A stretch of DNA of 64,000 nt, from NCBI RefSeq assembly GCF_001999945.1, contig NZ_CP019650.1, positions 2,480,001-2,544,000 on the forward strand. The letters are read 5' to 3'. This stretch comes from Microbulbifer agarilyticus (GTDB taxonomy: Bacteria; Pseudomonadota; Gammaproteobacteria; Pseudomonadales; Cellvibrionaceae). Positions within the stretch are counted from its first letter, which is position 1, and the number at the start of each line of letters is the position of its first letter. Positions 9,901-17,164 of the stretch are shown here, in pieces. The notes beneath the pieces are model-generated. The model had not been told where the DNA came from, ran no database searches, and worked only from the letters and a program-made list of their open reading frames with translations. The position numbers were made by a program, and so were the translations under genes.

Positions 9901-10577
9901 GCCACCCAACAGCCACTGAAGCGCGACAACTCCAGCCCGTACAGGCCGTAGTCCAACACTTCCTGCACGGTAGAGGGGTTCAGCACCGGGATATGCATGT
10001 CGACAAAGGCGAATTCGGACTGCCCGGGATAAGACGATGACTTACAGCCGTGGTCGTCACCGGCAATGATCAATGCCCCCCCTTTCGGTGAGGAACCTGC
10101 CGCATTGGCGTGACGGAACGCATCGCAGGAGCGGTCAACACCGGGAGTTTTGCCGTACCAAATACCGCAGACGCCATCGACCTCGGCGCCTTCAAACAGA
10201 CCAACCTGCTGGGAGCCCCAGACGGAAGTGGCCGCCAGCTCTTCGTTTACACCGGGGGTAAAGCGAATGTTGTACTCATCCAGCATCTTCTTGGCGCGCG
10301 CCAGCTGCTGGTCGTAGCCACCGAGAGGGGACCCGCGGTAGCCAGAAATAAACGTGGCAGTGTTGAGGCCGCGCGCGGAATCTACCCGCATCTGGTCGAT
10401 GGGCAGGCGCACCAGCGCCTGAATACCGGACAACAGCACTCGCCCCTTCAGGGTGGTATACCGATCGTCGAGAGACACCGAAGACTCAGTAACCTTGTGA
10501 TCGGTGATCGCCTGATCCTGAACCGTTTCGGCCTGAGATTCTGTTTTCGATCCCAGCTCCACTTTCTGTTCGCTCAT
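6981..10577 (-). CDS. Fused indolepyruvate:ferredoxin oxidoreductase (IorA-IorB type)
   Basis: Cytoplasmic 2-oxoacid oxidoreductase that oxidatively decarboxylates aryl- or branched pyruvates (from aromatic amino acid transamination) to acyl-CoA. The product is 1198 residues. In order: an N-terminal alpha domain (SGYRGSPLGGYD near residue 80), CAGCPH near 462, a thiamine-diphosphate segment with GDG near 526 and NDAVAMTGGQ, an iron-sulfur segment with CEGCGDC near 664 and CVNGFCP near 703, then the IorB-like gamma domain from GVGGTG near 754, and a DUF6537-type C-terminal region. ATG at 10577 has AGAAG/GTAGG upstream. It is divergent from an Lrp/AsnC regulator, a common pairing. Single-chain fusion is usual in proteobacteria. 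Confidence 0.92.
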   Translation of the reverse strand: MSEQKVELGSKTESQAETVQDQAITDHKVTESSVSLDDRYTTLKGRVLLSGIQALVRLPIDQMRVDSARGLNTATFISGYRGSPLGGYDQQLARAKKMLDEYNIRFTPGVNEELAATSVWGSQQVGLFEGAEVDGVCGIWYGKTPGVDRSCDAFRHANAAGSSPKGGALIIAGDDHGCKSSSYPGQSEFAFVDMHIPVLNPSTVQEVLDYGLYGLELSRFSGCWVAMITLAENMDSASTVEVDPAGVSFEYPEIERPQGGLNIRKQDNPLEQEERLWRYKRPAALAFARANQLNKLVLDNPDATLGIVTAGKAHLDLMQAFEDMGIDEARARALGIRILKVGMTYPLDVPGIQEFARGLDSLLVLEEKRSLMEVQLKEELYNVHLRDPHFPRILGKVDAHDKPLLPMYGELSPAVVAQVLGYLLGEDKLNERAKHRLMRLDALAERISAQAGSSVARLPMFCAGCPHNRSTRVPEGSRALAGIGCHYMAQWLDRETFTFTQMGAEGVNWIGQAAFTSEPHVFVNLGDGTYFHSGILAIRASVAAKVNITYKILFNDAVAMTGGQPHDGELHPDMICRQVLAEGVKRVVLVMDDTDKYKGALSFPAEVEIRHRDHMPAVMKELREEPGCTVIIYDQTCATELRRKRKRGLLPKAEGRPFINELVCEGCGDCVTQSSCIAVEKVSTPLGDKRRINQTSCNQDMSCVNGFCPSFVTVKGGKLNKRAGVGDTLFDAAEKLPAPDLPDLDEPYNLLVTGVGGTGVVTIGALLAMAAHIEGKACSTLDQTGLAQKGGAVYSHVRFANRPESLKAVRISDGRADALMACDLIAAGNLSASLAKLDETLSRAVVNTHLSPTAASVLGREDIHSPQAVLDTIKDAVKELNVVEGHKLTKAALGDTLAANIFMLGFAWQKGLIPLGLAAIEETIRLNGVAVEGNLQGLAAGRLAAAGRDALDALLFQQEETVLPQGLEEIVAHLMEHLTGYQGAPLARRYRDLVDKVKAAEILKVPGSEALAEVVARNYAKLLAYKDEYEVARLYSDGRFTQSLQENFAGDFELEFNLAPPLLSRFDKNLGRPRKMKFGGWMHKAFSILAKLRFLRGSVLDIFGYTEERKMERGLITEYEKIVDEVVGRLSADNHAAALELLCYPDQIRGYGLIKEENVKLAHEARNIALQRFYDPQASVPGGSPVEVFDPAKAQQVG

Positions 10578-10684
10578 ACGCCTACTTCTTCCCGCTGATC
10601 TATGAAGCGCCGCCAAGTCCGCGGGCTTCCGGTAATTATTGTGATTCGGGGCGCTCGTCGCCGGTATTGGCGCCAATTCATACA

Positions 10685-10784
10685 GGTTGTTTTCAAACAA
10701 CCAGCGCTAACGACGGCTTGGTCAGGTCATACTAGTGCTTAAAGCACATGGAAACATTGCTTTATTTACGGGTTTACACGTAAA
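10685..10784. promoter_or_regulatory. Cluster of palindromes in the divergent ior/lrp region
   Basis: The 257-base gap between the divergent starts holds three inverted repeats: GGTTGTTT-TC-AAACAACC (10685-10702), GTGCTT-A-AAGCAC (10735-10747) and TTTACG-8 bases-CGTAAA (10765-10784). Lrp/AsnC proteins bind several spaced weak palindromes as wrapped octamers, so these are candidate operators for the adjacent regulator. The assignment is inference. Confidence 0.45.
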
Positions 10785-10834
10785 ATTATGACAGCCATCT
10801 CGGCCAATAGATAAAATGTAGGACAGGAGTTTAT

Positions 10835-11305
10835 ATGAAGCGCTCAACCGACCTGGATGATTTCGACCGCAAGATCCTGCGGGCGCTGCAGGAGAACGCC
10901 GATTATTCCATGGCTGAGCTGGGAGACAAAGTGGGTCTTTCCCATACCCCTTGCTGGCGTCGCATCAAGCGCCTGGAGGCCGAAGGTATCATCCGTGGGC
11001 GCGTCACCCTCCTGGACCCGCGCAAACTTGACCTAGGGGTCACAGTATACTGCTATGTCACCATACACAACCACGATGAAGATTCGTTGAACAATTTCGA
11101 ATCGGCGGTACAGGATGTCCAGGAAGTTGTGGAATGTTACTCCACCAGTGGCGATAAAGACTATGTACTGCGCGTAGTAGTAGATAGTGTTGAGCATTAC
11201 GAGCAGTTGCTCAAGCGTTCCTTGGTGCATCTGCCGAACGTGGCCTCGGTGAATTCGACTTTCGCACTCAAGCAAGTCAAATACACCACGCAACTGCCGC
11301 TCTAA
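10835..11305 (+). CDS. Lrp/AsnC family transcriptional regulator
   Basis: Amino-acid-responsive DNA-binding protein of 156 residues. The N-terminal winged HTH (LDDFDRKILRALQENADYSMAEL, then VGLSHTPCWRRIKRLEAEG) spans roughly residues 7-55, and the C-terminal RAM/ligand domain follows with the typical GDKDYVLRVVVDS strand near residue 106. GGAG lies seven bases before the ATG. Divergence from the indolepyruvate oxidoreductase gene suggests that it controls that gene in response to an aromatic or branched amino acid. The three palindromes between the genes are candidate operators. The gene is followed by a perfect 9-bp hairpin at 11325-11349. Confidence 0.93.
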   Translation: MKRSTDLDDFDRKILRALQENADYSMAELGDKVGLSHTPCWRRIKRLEAEGIIRGRVTLLDPRKLDLGVTVYCYVTIHNHDEDSLNNFESAVQDVQEVVECYSTSGDKDYVLRVVVDSVEHYEQLLKRSLVHLPNVASVNSTFALKQVKYTTQLPL

Positions 11306-11324
11306 TCGGGTTGTAGTCAGGGCC

Positions 11325-11349
11325 GGACCGGGACACGCGTTCCCGGTCC
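11325..11349 (+). terminator. GC-rich hairpin after the lrp-type gene
   Basis: GGACCGGGA (11325-11333) pairs with TCCCGGTCC (11341-11349) around a 7-base loop, 20 bases after the regulator stop. No T-run follows, so termination strength is uncertain. Confidence 0.5.
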
Positions 11350-11427
11350 TGGCACTTGTGGCCGCCATCTCACGGGCATCGGGCCGCTACCCCAAAGCCT
11401 TGCCGACCAGACCTGACAGGAACCGAG

Positions 11428-11937
11428 TTAACGGGACTCGACCCTGGCAACCACCTGCCCCAGAACCTGCTCGAGATCCTGCCCGTCACAGTCCACAACA
11501 ATATCTGCGTACCGGCGATACAGCGCCTGCCGCTCTTCAAACAGCTCTTCAAAGCTCTGCCCGGGCGCCTTGGCAATTCCGCGACTTTCATAATTGTGAA
11601 TGCGGCGACGCAGCTCATCAGCGGAACAGTTCAGGAACACCGCAGGGCCAAACTTCAGCAGATTGCGCATCCCGTCTTCGCTGTACACCGCACTGCCACC
11701 GGTGGCAATCACATGATTGGGCAGTTCCGCCTCGGCAATCACTTCACCTTCGATACGACGCAGATTCAGGTAATCCGACTCATTCATGATTTCCTGCAGC
11801 GTCTTGTCTTCCCGCAGCTGAATCAGTACATCCGTATCTACAAAGTCTTTAGCCAGCTCTTTCGCCAGCAATACCCCAAGGGTACTTTTACCGGCGCCCG
11901 GCATCCCAATCAGTACCACACTGCCCTGTTTATGCAT
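11428..11937 (-). CDS. Shikimate-kinase-like P-loop kinase
   Basis: Small nucleoside-monophosphate-kinase-fold enzyme resembling shikimate kinase (AroK), which phosphorylates shikimate. From ATG 11937 the product is 169 residues and begins VVLIGMPGAGKSTLG (Walker A, residues 8-21). D34-T-D36, LRRIEGE and ATGGSAVY correspond to the shikimate-contacting Asp, Arg and Gly-Gly elements, and ERQALYRRYAD to the C-terminal substrate/ATP helix. The usual lid motif RPLL is absent and replaced by RGIAKAPGQS, so the substrate may differ. It lies 23 bases after the acetyltransferase gene on the same strand, outside an aromatic biosynthesis operon. Two longer in-frame starts (12000, 11982) would overlap that gene; the family N-terminus favours 11937. 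Confidence 0.72.
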   Translation of the reverse strand: MHKQGSVVLIGMPGAGKSTLGVLLAKELAKDFVDTDVLIQLREDKTLQEIMNESDYLNLRRIEGEVIAEAELPNHVIATGGSAVYSEDGMRNLLKFGPAVFLNCSADELRRRIHNYESRGIAKAPGQSFEELFEERQALYRRYADIVVDCDGQDLEQVLGQVVARVESR

Positions 11938-11960
11938 TGTTATTAGACATCCAAACTGCG

Positions 11961-12683
11961 TTAATCCCCTCGCCTCGGCCATATTACTGACCTCAGCCAC
12001 CCCAACAGGCTGTTGCCTGTGAGCAGCATTTTATCTAATTCGTCGAGATTGTGCGCCTGCCGGAAGCTATCGGCGAATAGAGCTTCCCGGGTAATCATTC
12101 GACGCCGGGGGTTTATTTGCTTGATTTCACGGGCGGGGTTGCCAGCGACAACCGTGTTTGCGGGAACGTCCCGGGTAACCACACTGCCCGCCCCCACTAC
12201 CGAATTATCACCGATCGACACCCCCTTGCAGACAATTGCGCTGTCACCAATCCAGACGTTATTGCCAATGGATATCGGGGAAGTGCAGCGAAACGGACGC
12301 GTGCGATTGTAAAGGCCGTGCCAATCAGAATCGGAAATGTACACATTCGCCGCAAGCATGCAGGCATCGCCGAGGGTGATAGATTCGCCGGCAGAGATAC
12401 GCACCCCAGGAGAAATCAGTACATAATCACCGATGGCAATGTGGGCATCGCCACCACGGTGCCCCATGGCGGTAAAACGAATGCAGTTATCCGGTGTAGA
12501 AATTAAATGGGGGAAGTCACCCAGACGAATATTATTGCCGAACACTTTCACCGAGGGCGGGTGCATAACCTCCGGTTCGCGCCCGATCGCATCGAACTGG
12601 GGCAACAAGAAGTGCCGACAGCGCCAGTTGCGAAAATTCAGCAAGGCGCGCTTTAGCCAGTATGGTCTATGATCTTTTCGCAT
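11961..12683 (-). CDS. Hexapeptide-repeat O-acetyltransferase (left-handed beta-helix)
   Basis: Acetyl- or acyltransferase of the LacA/WbbJ class, probably decorating a sugar of a surface polysaccharide or glycolipid. Imperfect hexapeptide repeats run from about residue 85 to 185 ([46 protein letters not shown]), ending with the conserved [12 protein letters not shown] coenzyme-A-site segment. The N-terminal ~60 residues are basic and aromatic ([20 protein letters not shown]), which may touch membrane or acceptor. Length is 240. It is transcribed with the kinase gene 23 bases downstream and divergent from the methyltransferase gene at 12911. The role in the neighbouring glycan cassette is inference. 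Confidence 0.82.
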   Translation of the reverse strand: MRKDHRPYWLKRALLNFRNWRCRHFLLPQFDAIGREPEVMHPPSVKVFGNNIRLGDFPHLISTPDNCIRFTAMGHRGGDAHIAIGDYVLISPGVRISAGESITLGDACMLAANVYISDSDWHGLYNRTRPFRCTSPISIGNNVWIGDSAIVCKGVSIGDNSVVGAGSVVTRDVPANTVVAGNPAREIKQINPRRRMITREALFADSFRQAHNLDELDKMLLTGNSLLGWLRSVIWPRRGD

Positions 12684-12910
12684 TGGAAAGCCAATATTCC
12701 CTGATACTTATTTTTACAATCTGTTGCAAAACAACCGTTGTGACCAGCCGTATTTCCAGCCGTATCAAGGGCTATTCTCTGACCGCAACTTAGACAGATC
12801 TGGTCAGCAAGGCTGTCGAGCCAGCACATTGCAAAACAGCGGTGTAACACGTACCGTCACGCTCAACTCAACAGTTAACTCTATAAAAATTGTCGCGAGA
12901 TACTCTGAAA

Positions 12911-13540
12911 ATGGATGCTGCCCTGCCGTTAGAACTTCCCCTGGATATCAACTCCGTAAAAGGCTTTCTCGCTGACAGTGAGGGCGCTGCGCTGTACCGG
13001 CTCGCCGCCGAAGCCAGCGACCGAGGCCCTTGCCTGGAAATTGGCAGCTACTGCGGGAAATCCACGGTTTACCTGGGTAGTGCCTGCAAACTGATGAACA
13101 ACACCCTGTTTGCGGTAGATCATCACCGCGGGTCCGAGGAACATCAGCCGGGCGAGGAGTACCACGATCGCGAACTGTTCGACAATCGTAGCCAGCTAAT
13201 GGATAGCTTCCACGCGTTCCGCACCAATATGCGCGCAGCTCAGCTGGAGGAACATGTGGTTCCCGTGGTCGCCCCGACCACCGTGGCCGCGCGCCACTGG
13301 AACACACCTTTGGGCCTCGTATTTATCGACGGCGGCCACTCCCTAGAGGCCGCCCTTAACGACTATCGCTGCTGGTCGCGCCATATCGTGCCCGGTGGAT
13401 TCCTGGCTATTCACGATATCTTCCCAAATCCGGAAGACGGTGGGCAGGCGCCCTATGACATCTACAAACTAGCGCTGGCCTCCGGCCAGTTCGAGTTGGT
13501 GGAGATGGTCGAGACTCTCGGCATCCTGCGCCGACTTTGA
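12911..13540 (+). CDS. Class I SAM-dependent methyltransferase (Methyltransf_24 type)
   Basis: Small O- or N-methyltransferase of 209 residues. LEIGSYCGKSTVYLG near residue 45 is the glycine-rich SAM loop, FAVDHHRG the acidic strand-2 end, VFIDGGHSLEAALNDY (near 140) the Asp/His motif common in cephalosporin hydroxylase- and macrocin O-methyltransferase-like families, and GGFLAIHDI the metal-site-like segment. The ATG at 12911 lacks a strong ribosome site; a TTG at 12890 is also possible. Its last 72 bases overlap the end of the convergent toroid gene (13469-14647). Substrate is probably a sugar or small molecule of the same cassette. Confidence 0.8.
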   Translation: MDAALPLELPLDINSVKGFLADSEGAALYRLAAEASDRGPCLEIGSYCGKSTVYLGSACKLMNNTLFAVDHHRGSEEHQPGEEYHDRELFDNRSQLMDSFHAFRTNMRAAQLEEHVVPVVAPTTVAARHWNTPLGLVFIDGGHSLEAALNDYRCWSRHIVPGGFLAIHDIFPNPEDGGQAPYDIYKLALASGQFELVEMVETLGILRRL

Positions 13541-14647
13541 GGCGCGATTAACCAGATTCACACTGGTAAACAATTTGCTGGCAGGGGTAAGCCCTGCCAG
13601 GGCATCTGCCGCCAACAACATGGCACCCACCGTCCAGGTGGTTTTCTCCTCTGGCCACACCGCACTATCCCGGTACACATAACCTGTCCAGTAGCCGCCA
13701 TCAGTATCTTGCCAGCGGTGTAAACCGCGATACAGAGTACGCGCTTTACTCATTTCACCGGCCGCCAACAGGGCCATCGTCAACTCACAGGATTCGGCCA
13801 CCGTCACCCAGGGCTCGTCATTGACACAACGACAACCCAGTCCAGGCACCACGAATTCGTCCCATTTTTGCTGCAAGCGCGCCTTGGCAGCGTCGCCGGA
13901 GAATGCGCCAGTCAACACTGGATAGAACCAATCCATGGAAAAGCGCGCTTTGCTTTCCCAAGTGCGGTCAAATCGATGGGGCTTTTCCCGCAGTGCCAAA
14001 CCCAGACGTTCGCGCGCATCGGACCACTCAGGCTTGGGCACCTGTAACACAGCGGCGATATTGATACCGCACTCGAGGCTCTTGAAAATGGAGGCACACC
14101 CGGTGATCAGGGCGTCTTCCATAGGCGCACCGTCACCGTCTACCGCCCACTGGATTTCTCCGTGAAACGACTGCAGCTTTAGCACAAACTCCAGCGCGGC
14201 CTCCGCCATGCCCCAGTGACCCGCAAGAAATGCGCGATCACCCGAAATGAGATAGTGATGCCAGATCCCTGTGGCAACATAAGCGACGAAGTTTGATTCG
14301 CGCCGCTCACCGTTATCGACCTTGTTGTCGCGGTAGGCCGCCCACCAGCTGCCATCTTCCAGCTGCTGGCTTGCCAACCAGGCGTATGCTCGCTCAGCAG
14401 CCGCAAACTCTCCGGCAATGCTCAGCCCCATCGCCGCTTCCACGTGGTCCCAGGGGTCCGCATAGTGCCCTTCAAACCAAGGGATACAGCCATTTGGCAG
14501 CTGCTGCGACAAAATATAATCCGCACTGGCACGCACAAAGTTGTTTGGCAGCAGCGGAAGTTCGTGTTCGTCGGGTGTGGCACCTGCCAGCGATTCGTCA
14601 GCAACGACTGCGGGCGACGCCGTGAGTGCATCGATTACACCACTCAT
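13469..14647 (-). CDS. Alpha/alpha-toroid protein (prenyltransferase/squalene-oxidase-like repeats)
   Basis: Protein of 392 residues with repeated helical-hairpin units of the terpenoid-cyclase/prenyltransferase type: YILSQQLPNGCIPW, WLASQQLEDGSWWAAY and LHRWQDTDGGYWTGY each show the Q-x-x-(D/N)-G-x-W pattern. DPWDHVEAAMG follows the first unit. No DxDD or DDxxD catalytic motif of true cyclases was seen, so it may be a glycosidase-like or binding toroid. Its start overlaps the upstream methyltransferase stop by four bases (ATGA), so it is translationally coupled to the third position of the operon. Its last 72 bases are antisense to the end of another methyltransferase gene. It has no signal peptide and is probably cytosolic. 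Function unknown. Confidence 0.78.
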   Translation of the reverse strand: MSGVIDALTASPAVVADESLAGATPDEHELPLLPNNFVRASADYILSQQLPNGCIPWFEGHYADPWDHVEAAMGLSIAGEFAAAERAYAWLASQQLEDGSWWAAYRDNKVDNGERRESNFVAYVATGIWHHYLISGDRAFLAGHWGMAEAALEFVLKLQSFHGEIQWAVDGDGAPMEDALITGCASIFKSLECGINIAAVLQVPKPEWSDARERLGLALREKPHRFDRTWESKARFSMDWFYPVLTGAFSGDAAKARLQQKWDEFVVPGLGCRCVNDEPWVTVAESCELTMALLAAGEMSKARTLYRGLHRWQDTDGGYWTGYVYRDSAVWPEEKTTWTVGAMLLAADALAGLTPASKLFTSVNLVNRASKSAQDAESLDHLHQLELAGGQR

Positions 14648-15447
14648 ACCGTCGACTCCTCTCGGATAGCAGTCTGTTCGACAGGCGTATTTTGCGCTGG
14701 GAGTATTGATGCACCCTTCTCTGAAGTTCCTTTCTGTGCACCAGCGGGCTTAACAAAATACAGCGCAATACTCTTGCCCAGCACTGGGTTTAACGCGGCT
14801 TCAAGCCCGCGTGTCAGCATTGGGCGCTCCATCATGTCCCACACCAGGAAACGGTGGTACTGGCGCAGGATGGGCTTTTCATCCTGCCCCCAGAACAAGC
14901 ACTTCAGCCACCAAAATGGTGCGTGCAGTGCGTGTGCCTTGTGACGGGCGAAATACTTGAACCCCAAAGATTCGATCGCTTTGCGCAGGCCTTTTTCACG
15001 GAAGATGCGAATGTGCCCACCCTCTACCTGGTGATAAGCATCAGATAATTTCCAGCACACCCACTCGGGGAAGAATGCCGGCACGGTTGCAGCAAATACG
15101 CCACAAGGCTTTAACACTCGCAGAATCTCGCCAAGCACACCCTGATAGTCCTCGATGTGCTCGAGCACTTCTGAGCAAATAACCACATCAAAATGATCTG
15201 CGGGAAACGGCAACGCCAGGGCATTACCGACACAAAACTGTAAACTGCCCGCTTGCTGACCAGTCTCTGCAAAGGGCTGTGCGCGTTCGGCTGCCGTGGC
15301 CAGATCCTGCGCACTTAAGTCGACGCCAAAAATTTCGACCTGGTCAGTAATAGAGAAATGAATCGCATGGCGCCCTTCACCACAACCAAGGTCCAGCACA
15401 CGCTGCCCTGGCCGCAAATTCAGTAACTTGGGGTCAACCGTAATCAT
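14644..15447 (-). CDS. Class I SAM-dependent methyltransferase (UbiE/Methyltransf_11 type)
   Basis: Methyltransferase of 267 residues. VLDLGCGEGRHAIHF (near residue 20) is the SAM-binding motif I, GVDLSAQDLA motif post-I, and FDVVICSEVLEHIEDY (near 110) the motif II with the EVLEHI signature. The C-terminal 100 residues (WKLSDAYHQVEGGHIRIF, then aromatic and basic helices) may hold the acceptor. Its ATG shares one base with the stop of the glycosyltransferase (TGATG), and its own stop overlaps the toroid gene start, so the three genes form one translationally coupled operon. Acceptor is unknown; a sugar or lipid carrier intermediate is likely. Confidence 0.85.
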   Translation of the reverse strand: MITVDPKLLNLRPGQRVLDLGCGEGRHAIHFSITDQVEIFGVDLSAQDLATAAERAQPFAETGQQAGSLQFCVGNALALPFPADHFDVVICSEVLEHIEDYQGVLGEILRVLKPCGVFAATVPAFFPEWVCWKLSDAYHQVEGGHIRIFREKGLRKAIESLGFKYFARHKAHALHAPFWWLKCLFWGQDEKPILRQYHRFLVWDMMERPMLTRGLEAALNPVLGKSIALYFVKPAGAQKGTSEKGASILPAQNTPVEQTAIREESTV

Positions 15448-16886
15448 CAGGCCGCGGCTCCCCGGCTATTGGCATTGGTACAGGTATTGGAATCAACCTC
15501 AACGCTGGCATTGGCATACTCGGTCTGCTCAGCAGAGATTACCGGGGCTGCACTTTGCAAAGTCTGCGATTGAGTACGCAACGATGTGGCGTTCGTCGCT
15601 GTTTTCTTGGCGGACTGGCGAATCATGCTGCGGTAATACGCCACCAAACTCTTGGCGGCCACTTCCCAGGAGAATTGTTCTTCGATACGGCGGCGCCCGG
15701 CTTTACCCAAAGACGCGTGTAGAGCTGGATCTTGCAACAGCTGCTCGATTGCGCCAGCCAAGGCAGCGCTATCGCCAGCGGGAACCACAATCCCAGCATC
15801 ACCGACGACTTCGGGCAATGCACCGCCATCGCTGGAAATTACCGGCACCCCGCAAGCCATGGCTTCTCCAGCAGGAAGTCCAAAGCCCTCATACAGAGAC
15901 GGGCAAACAACCATACCTGCGGAGGCGTAATATCGCGCCATTTCCTCGTTGGAAATTCCCGATACAAAGCGCACACAGGGTTCAAGATCAAGTTCGCGCA
16001 GGAGCTGTTCGGTCGCCCCGCCTTCCTGCAGCTTACCTACCACCAGTAATTCCAGCTGCGGATATCGAGCACGTAGTGAAGCCACTGCTTGCAGCAAAAA
16101 GCGCAGCCCCTTCAGCGGTTGATCTGCCGATGCCGTCGTCATGATACGCATGGAATGCTGGCGAACATCCGTTTGCGGCCTGAACAGCTGTGTATCGATA
16201 CCGTTGTAAATCAATTTCAGCTGCTCAGGTACCACGCCAAACTGCGACACGATGTCATCGAACGACTGTGAAGAAACCGTGACAATATGCTTTAACTTGC
16301 GCGACACCCGTATCTGCATGCCGAGAAAACTGTGCCAGCGACGCACCAACAGCCGATAAAACCAATCCTGTGCAGCATCCAGAGCCAGCTGACGATCTCG
16401 GGTAATCGGGTGATGAATGGTTGCCACTACCGGCAAGCCGGATTTTTCGATATCCAGCAAGCCATAACACAGCGATTGATTATCGTGCACCACATCGTAT
16501 TGCTGGCCGTGCCTGCGCAAGTAACGGGCAACGCGGCGACCAAAGGTATAGGGTTCAACAAAGCCTCCGGTGAGCTTGCCAAACCATTCGTAAAAGTCGG
16601 CCCAGCTCGACAGGTGCTTGAATTTCAGTGCGCGAGTGGGTCTGGGGTGCTCGTATAAATTGAGGCCGGGCATTTTGATCAGGCGCACACGCGGGTCGAG
16701 TTCCGGGTAGGGTTGCCCAGAAATCACGTCCACTTTGTGTCCTGCATCCGTGAGCGCCTTGCTCAGGTAGTGAAGGTAAACGCCCTGTCCACCGCAGTGG
16801 GGATGGCTTCGATATCCGAGCAAGCAAATATTCAGGGGCCTGGATTCGGCCGATGGACCGTCGGTTTGATTTCCCAAGGCGGTCAT
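15447..16886 (-). CDS. GT4 family glycosyltransferase
   Basis: First gene of a coupled three-gene operon; transfers a sugar from a nucleotide donor. The N-terminal domain starts at residue ~17 with LNICLLGYRSHPHCGGQGVY, the acceptor loop. The C-terminal domain carries LIYNGIDTQLFRP, a KGLRFLL loop, and the E-x7-E nucleotide-sugar motif (CPSLYEGFGLPAGEAMACG, near 325). The last ~45 residues are Thr/Ala/Ser-rich and low-complexity, an unusual tail. At 479 residues it is longer than typical GT4 because of this tail. GGGG lies nine bases before the ATG. Together with two methyltransferases and a toroid protein it suggests synthesis of a methylated glycoside or glycolipid. Confidence 0.87.
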   Translation of the reverse strand: MTALGNQTDGPSAESRPLNICLLGYRSHPHCGGQGVYLHYLSKALTDAGHKVDVISGQPYPELDPRVRLIKMPGLNLYEHPRPTRALKFKHLSSWADFYEWFGKLTGGFVEPYTFGRRVARYLRRHGQQYDVVHDNQSLCYGLLDIEKSGLPVVATIHHPITRDRQLALDAAQDWFYRLLVRRWHSFLGMQIRVSRKLKHIVTVSSQSFDDIVSQFGVVPEQLKLIYNGIDTQLFRPQTDVRQHSMRIMTTASADQPLKGLRFLLQAVASLRARYPQLELLVVGKLQEGGATEQLLRELDLEPCVRFVSGISNEEMARYYASAGMVVCPSLYEGFGLPAGEAMACGVPVISSDGGALPEVVGDAGIVVPAGDSAALAGAIEQLLQDPALHASLGKAGRRRIEEQFSWEVAAKSLVAYYRSMIRQSAKKTATNATSLRTQSQTLQSAAPVISAEQTEYANASVEVDSNTCTNANSRGAAA

Positions 16887-17100
16887 AAATTCCCCGTAGT
16901 TATTGTTTTGGCCAGCAATTGATCCGTTGCTGCCGATAATAACCGGTACTTGCCGGTTTTGAATGGGGCGAAGAATACACCGGCGCGGATATGACTGCTA
17001 GGCAGAATCCATCCACATCCGAGGCCAGACTACTCAGTCCGTCGCCACCAAATCAGGGCAAAATGAAATGGGTCCGCTGCAAAATTCGCCCCTATAGGGA

Positions 17101-17139
17101 CGACAAAGCCCCGGCCCACCATAACAGGCGTGCCGGGGC
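17101..17139 (-). terminator. Intrinsic terminator of the OmpW-like gene
   Basis: On the minus strand GCCCCGGC (17139-17132) pairs with GCCGGGGC (17115-17108) and is followed by TTTGTC. It lies 26 bases after the stop at 17165. The T-run is short. Confidence 0.65.
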
Positions 17140-17164
17140 AAAGGAGTCTGGAGCATTTGTTCGA

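Noticed and set aside
12653-12850. 65-codon minus-strand frame before the acetyltransferase gene
   Set aside because: No motif or ribosome site; it overlaps the acetyltransferase start region and looks random.
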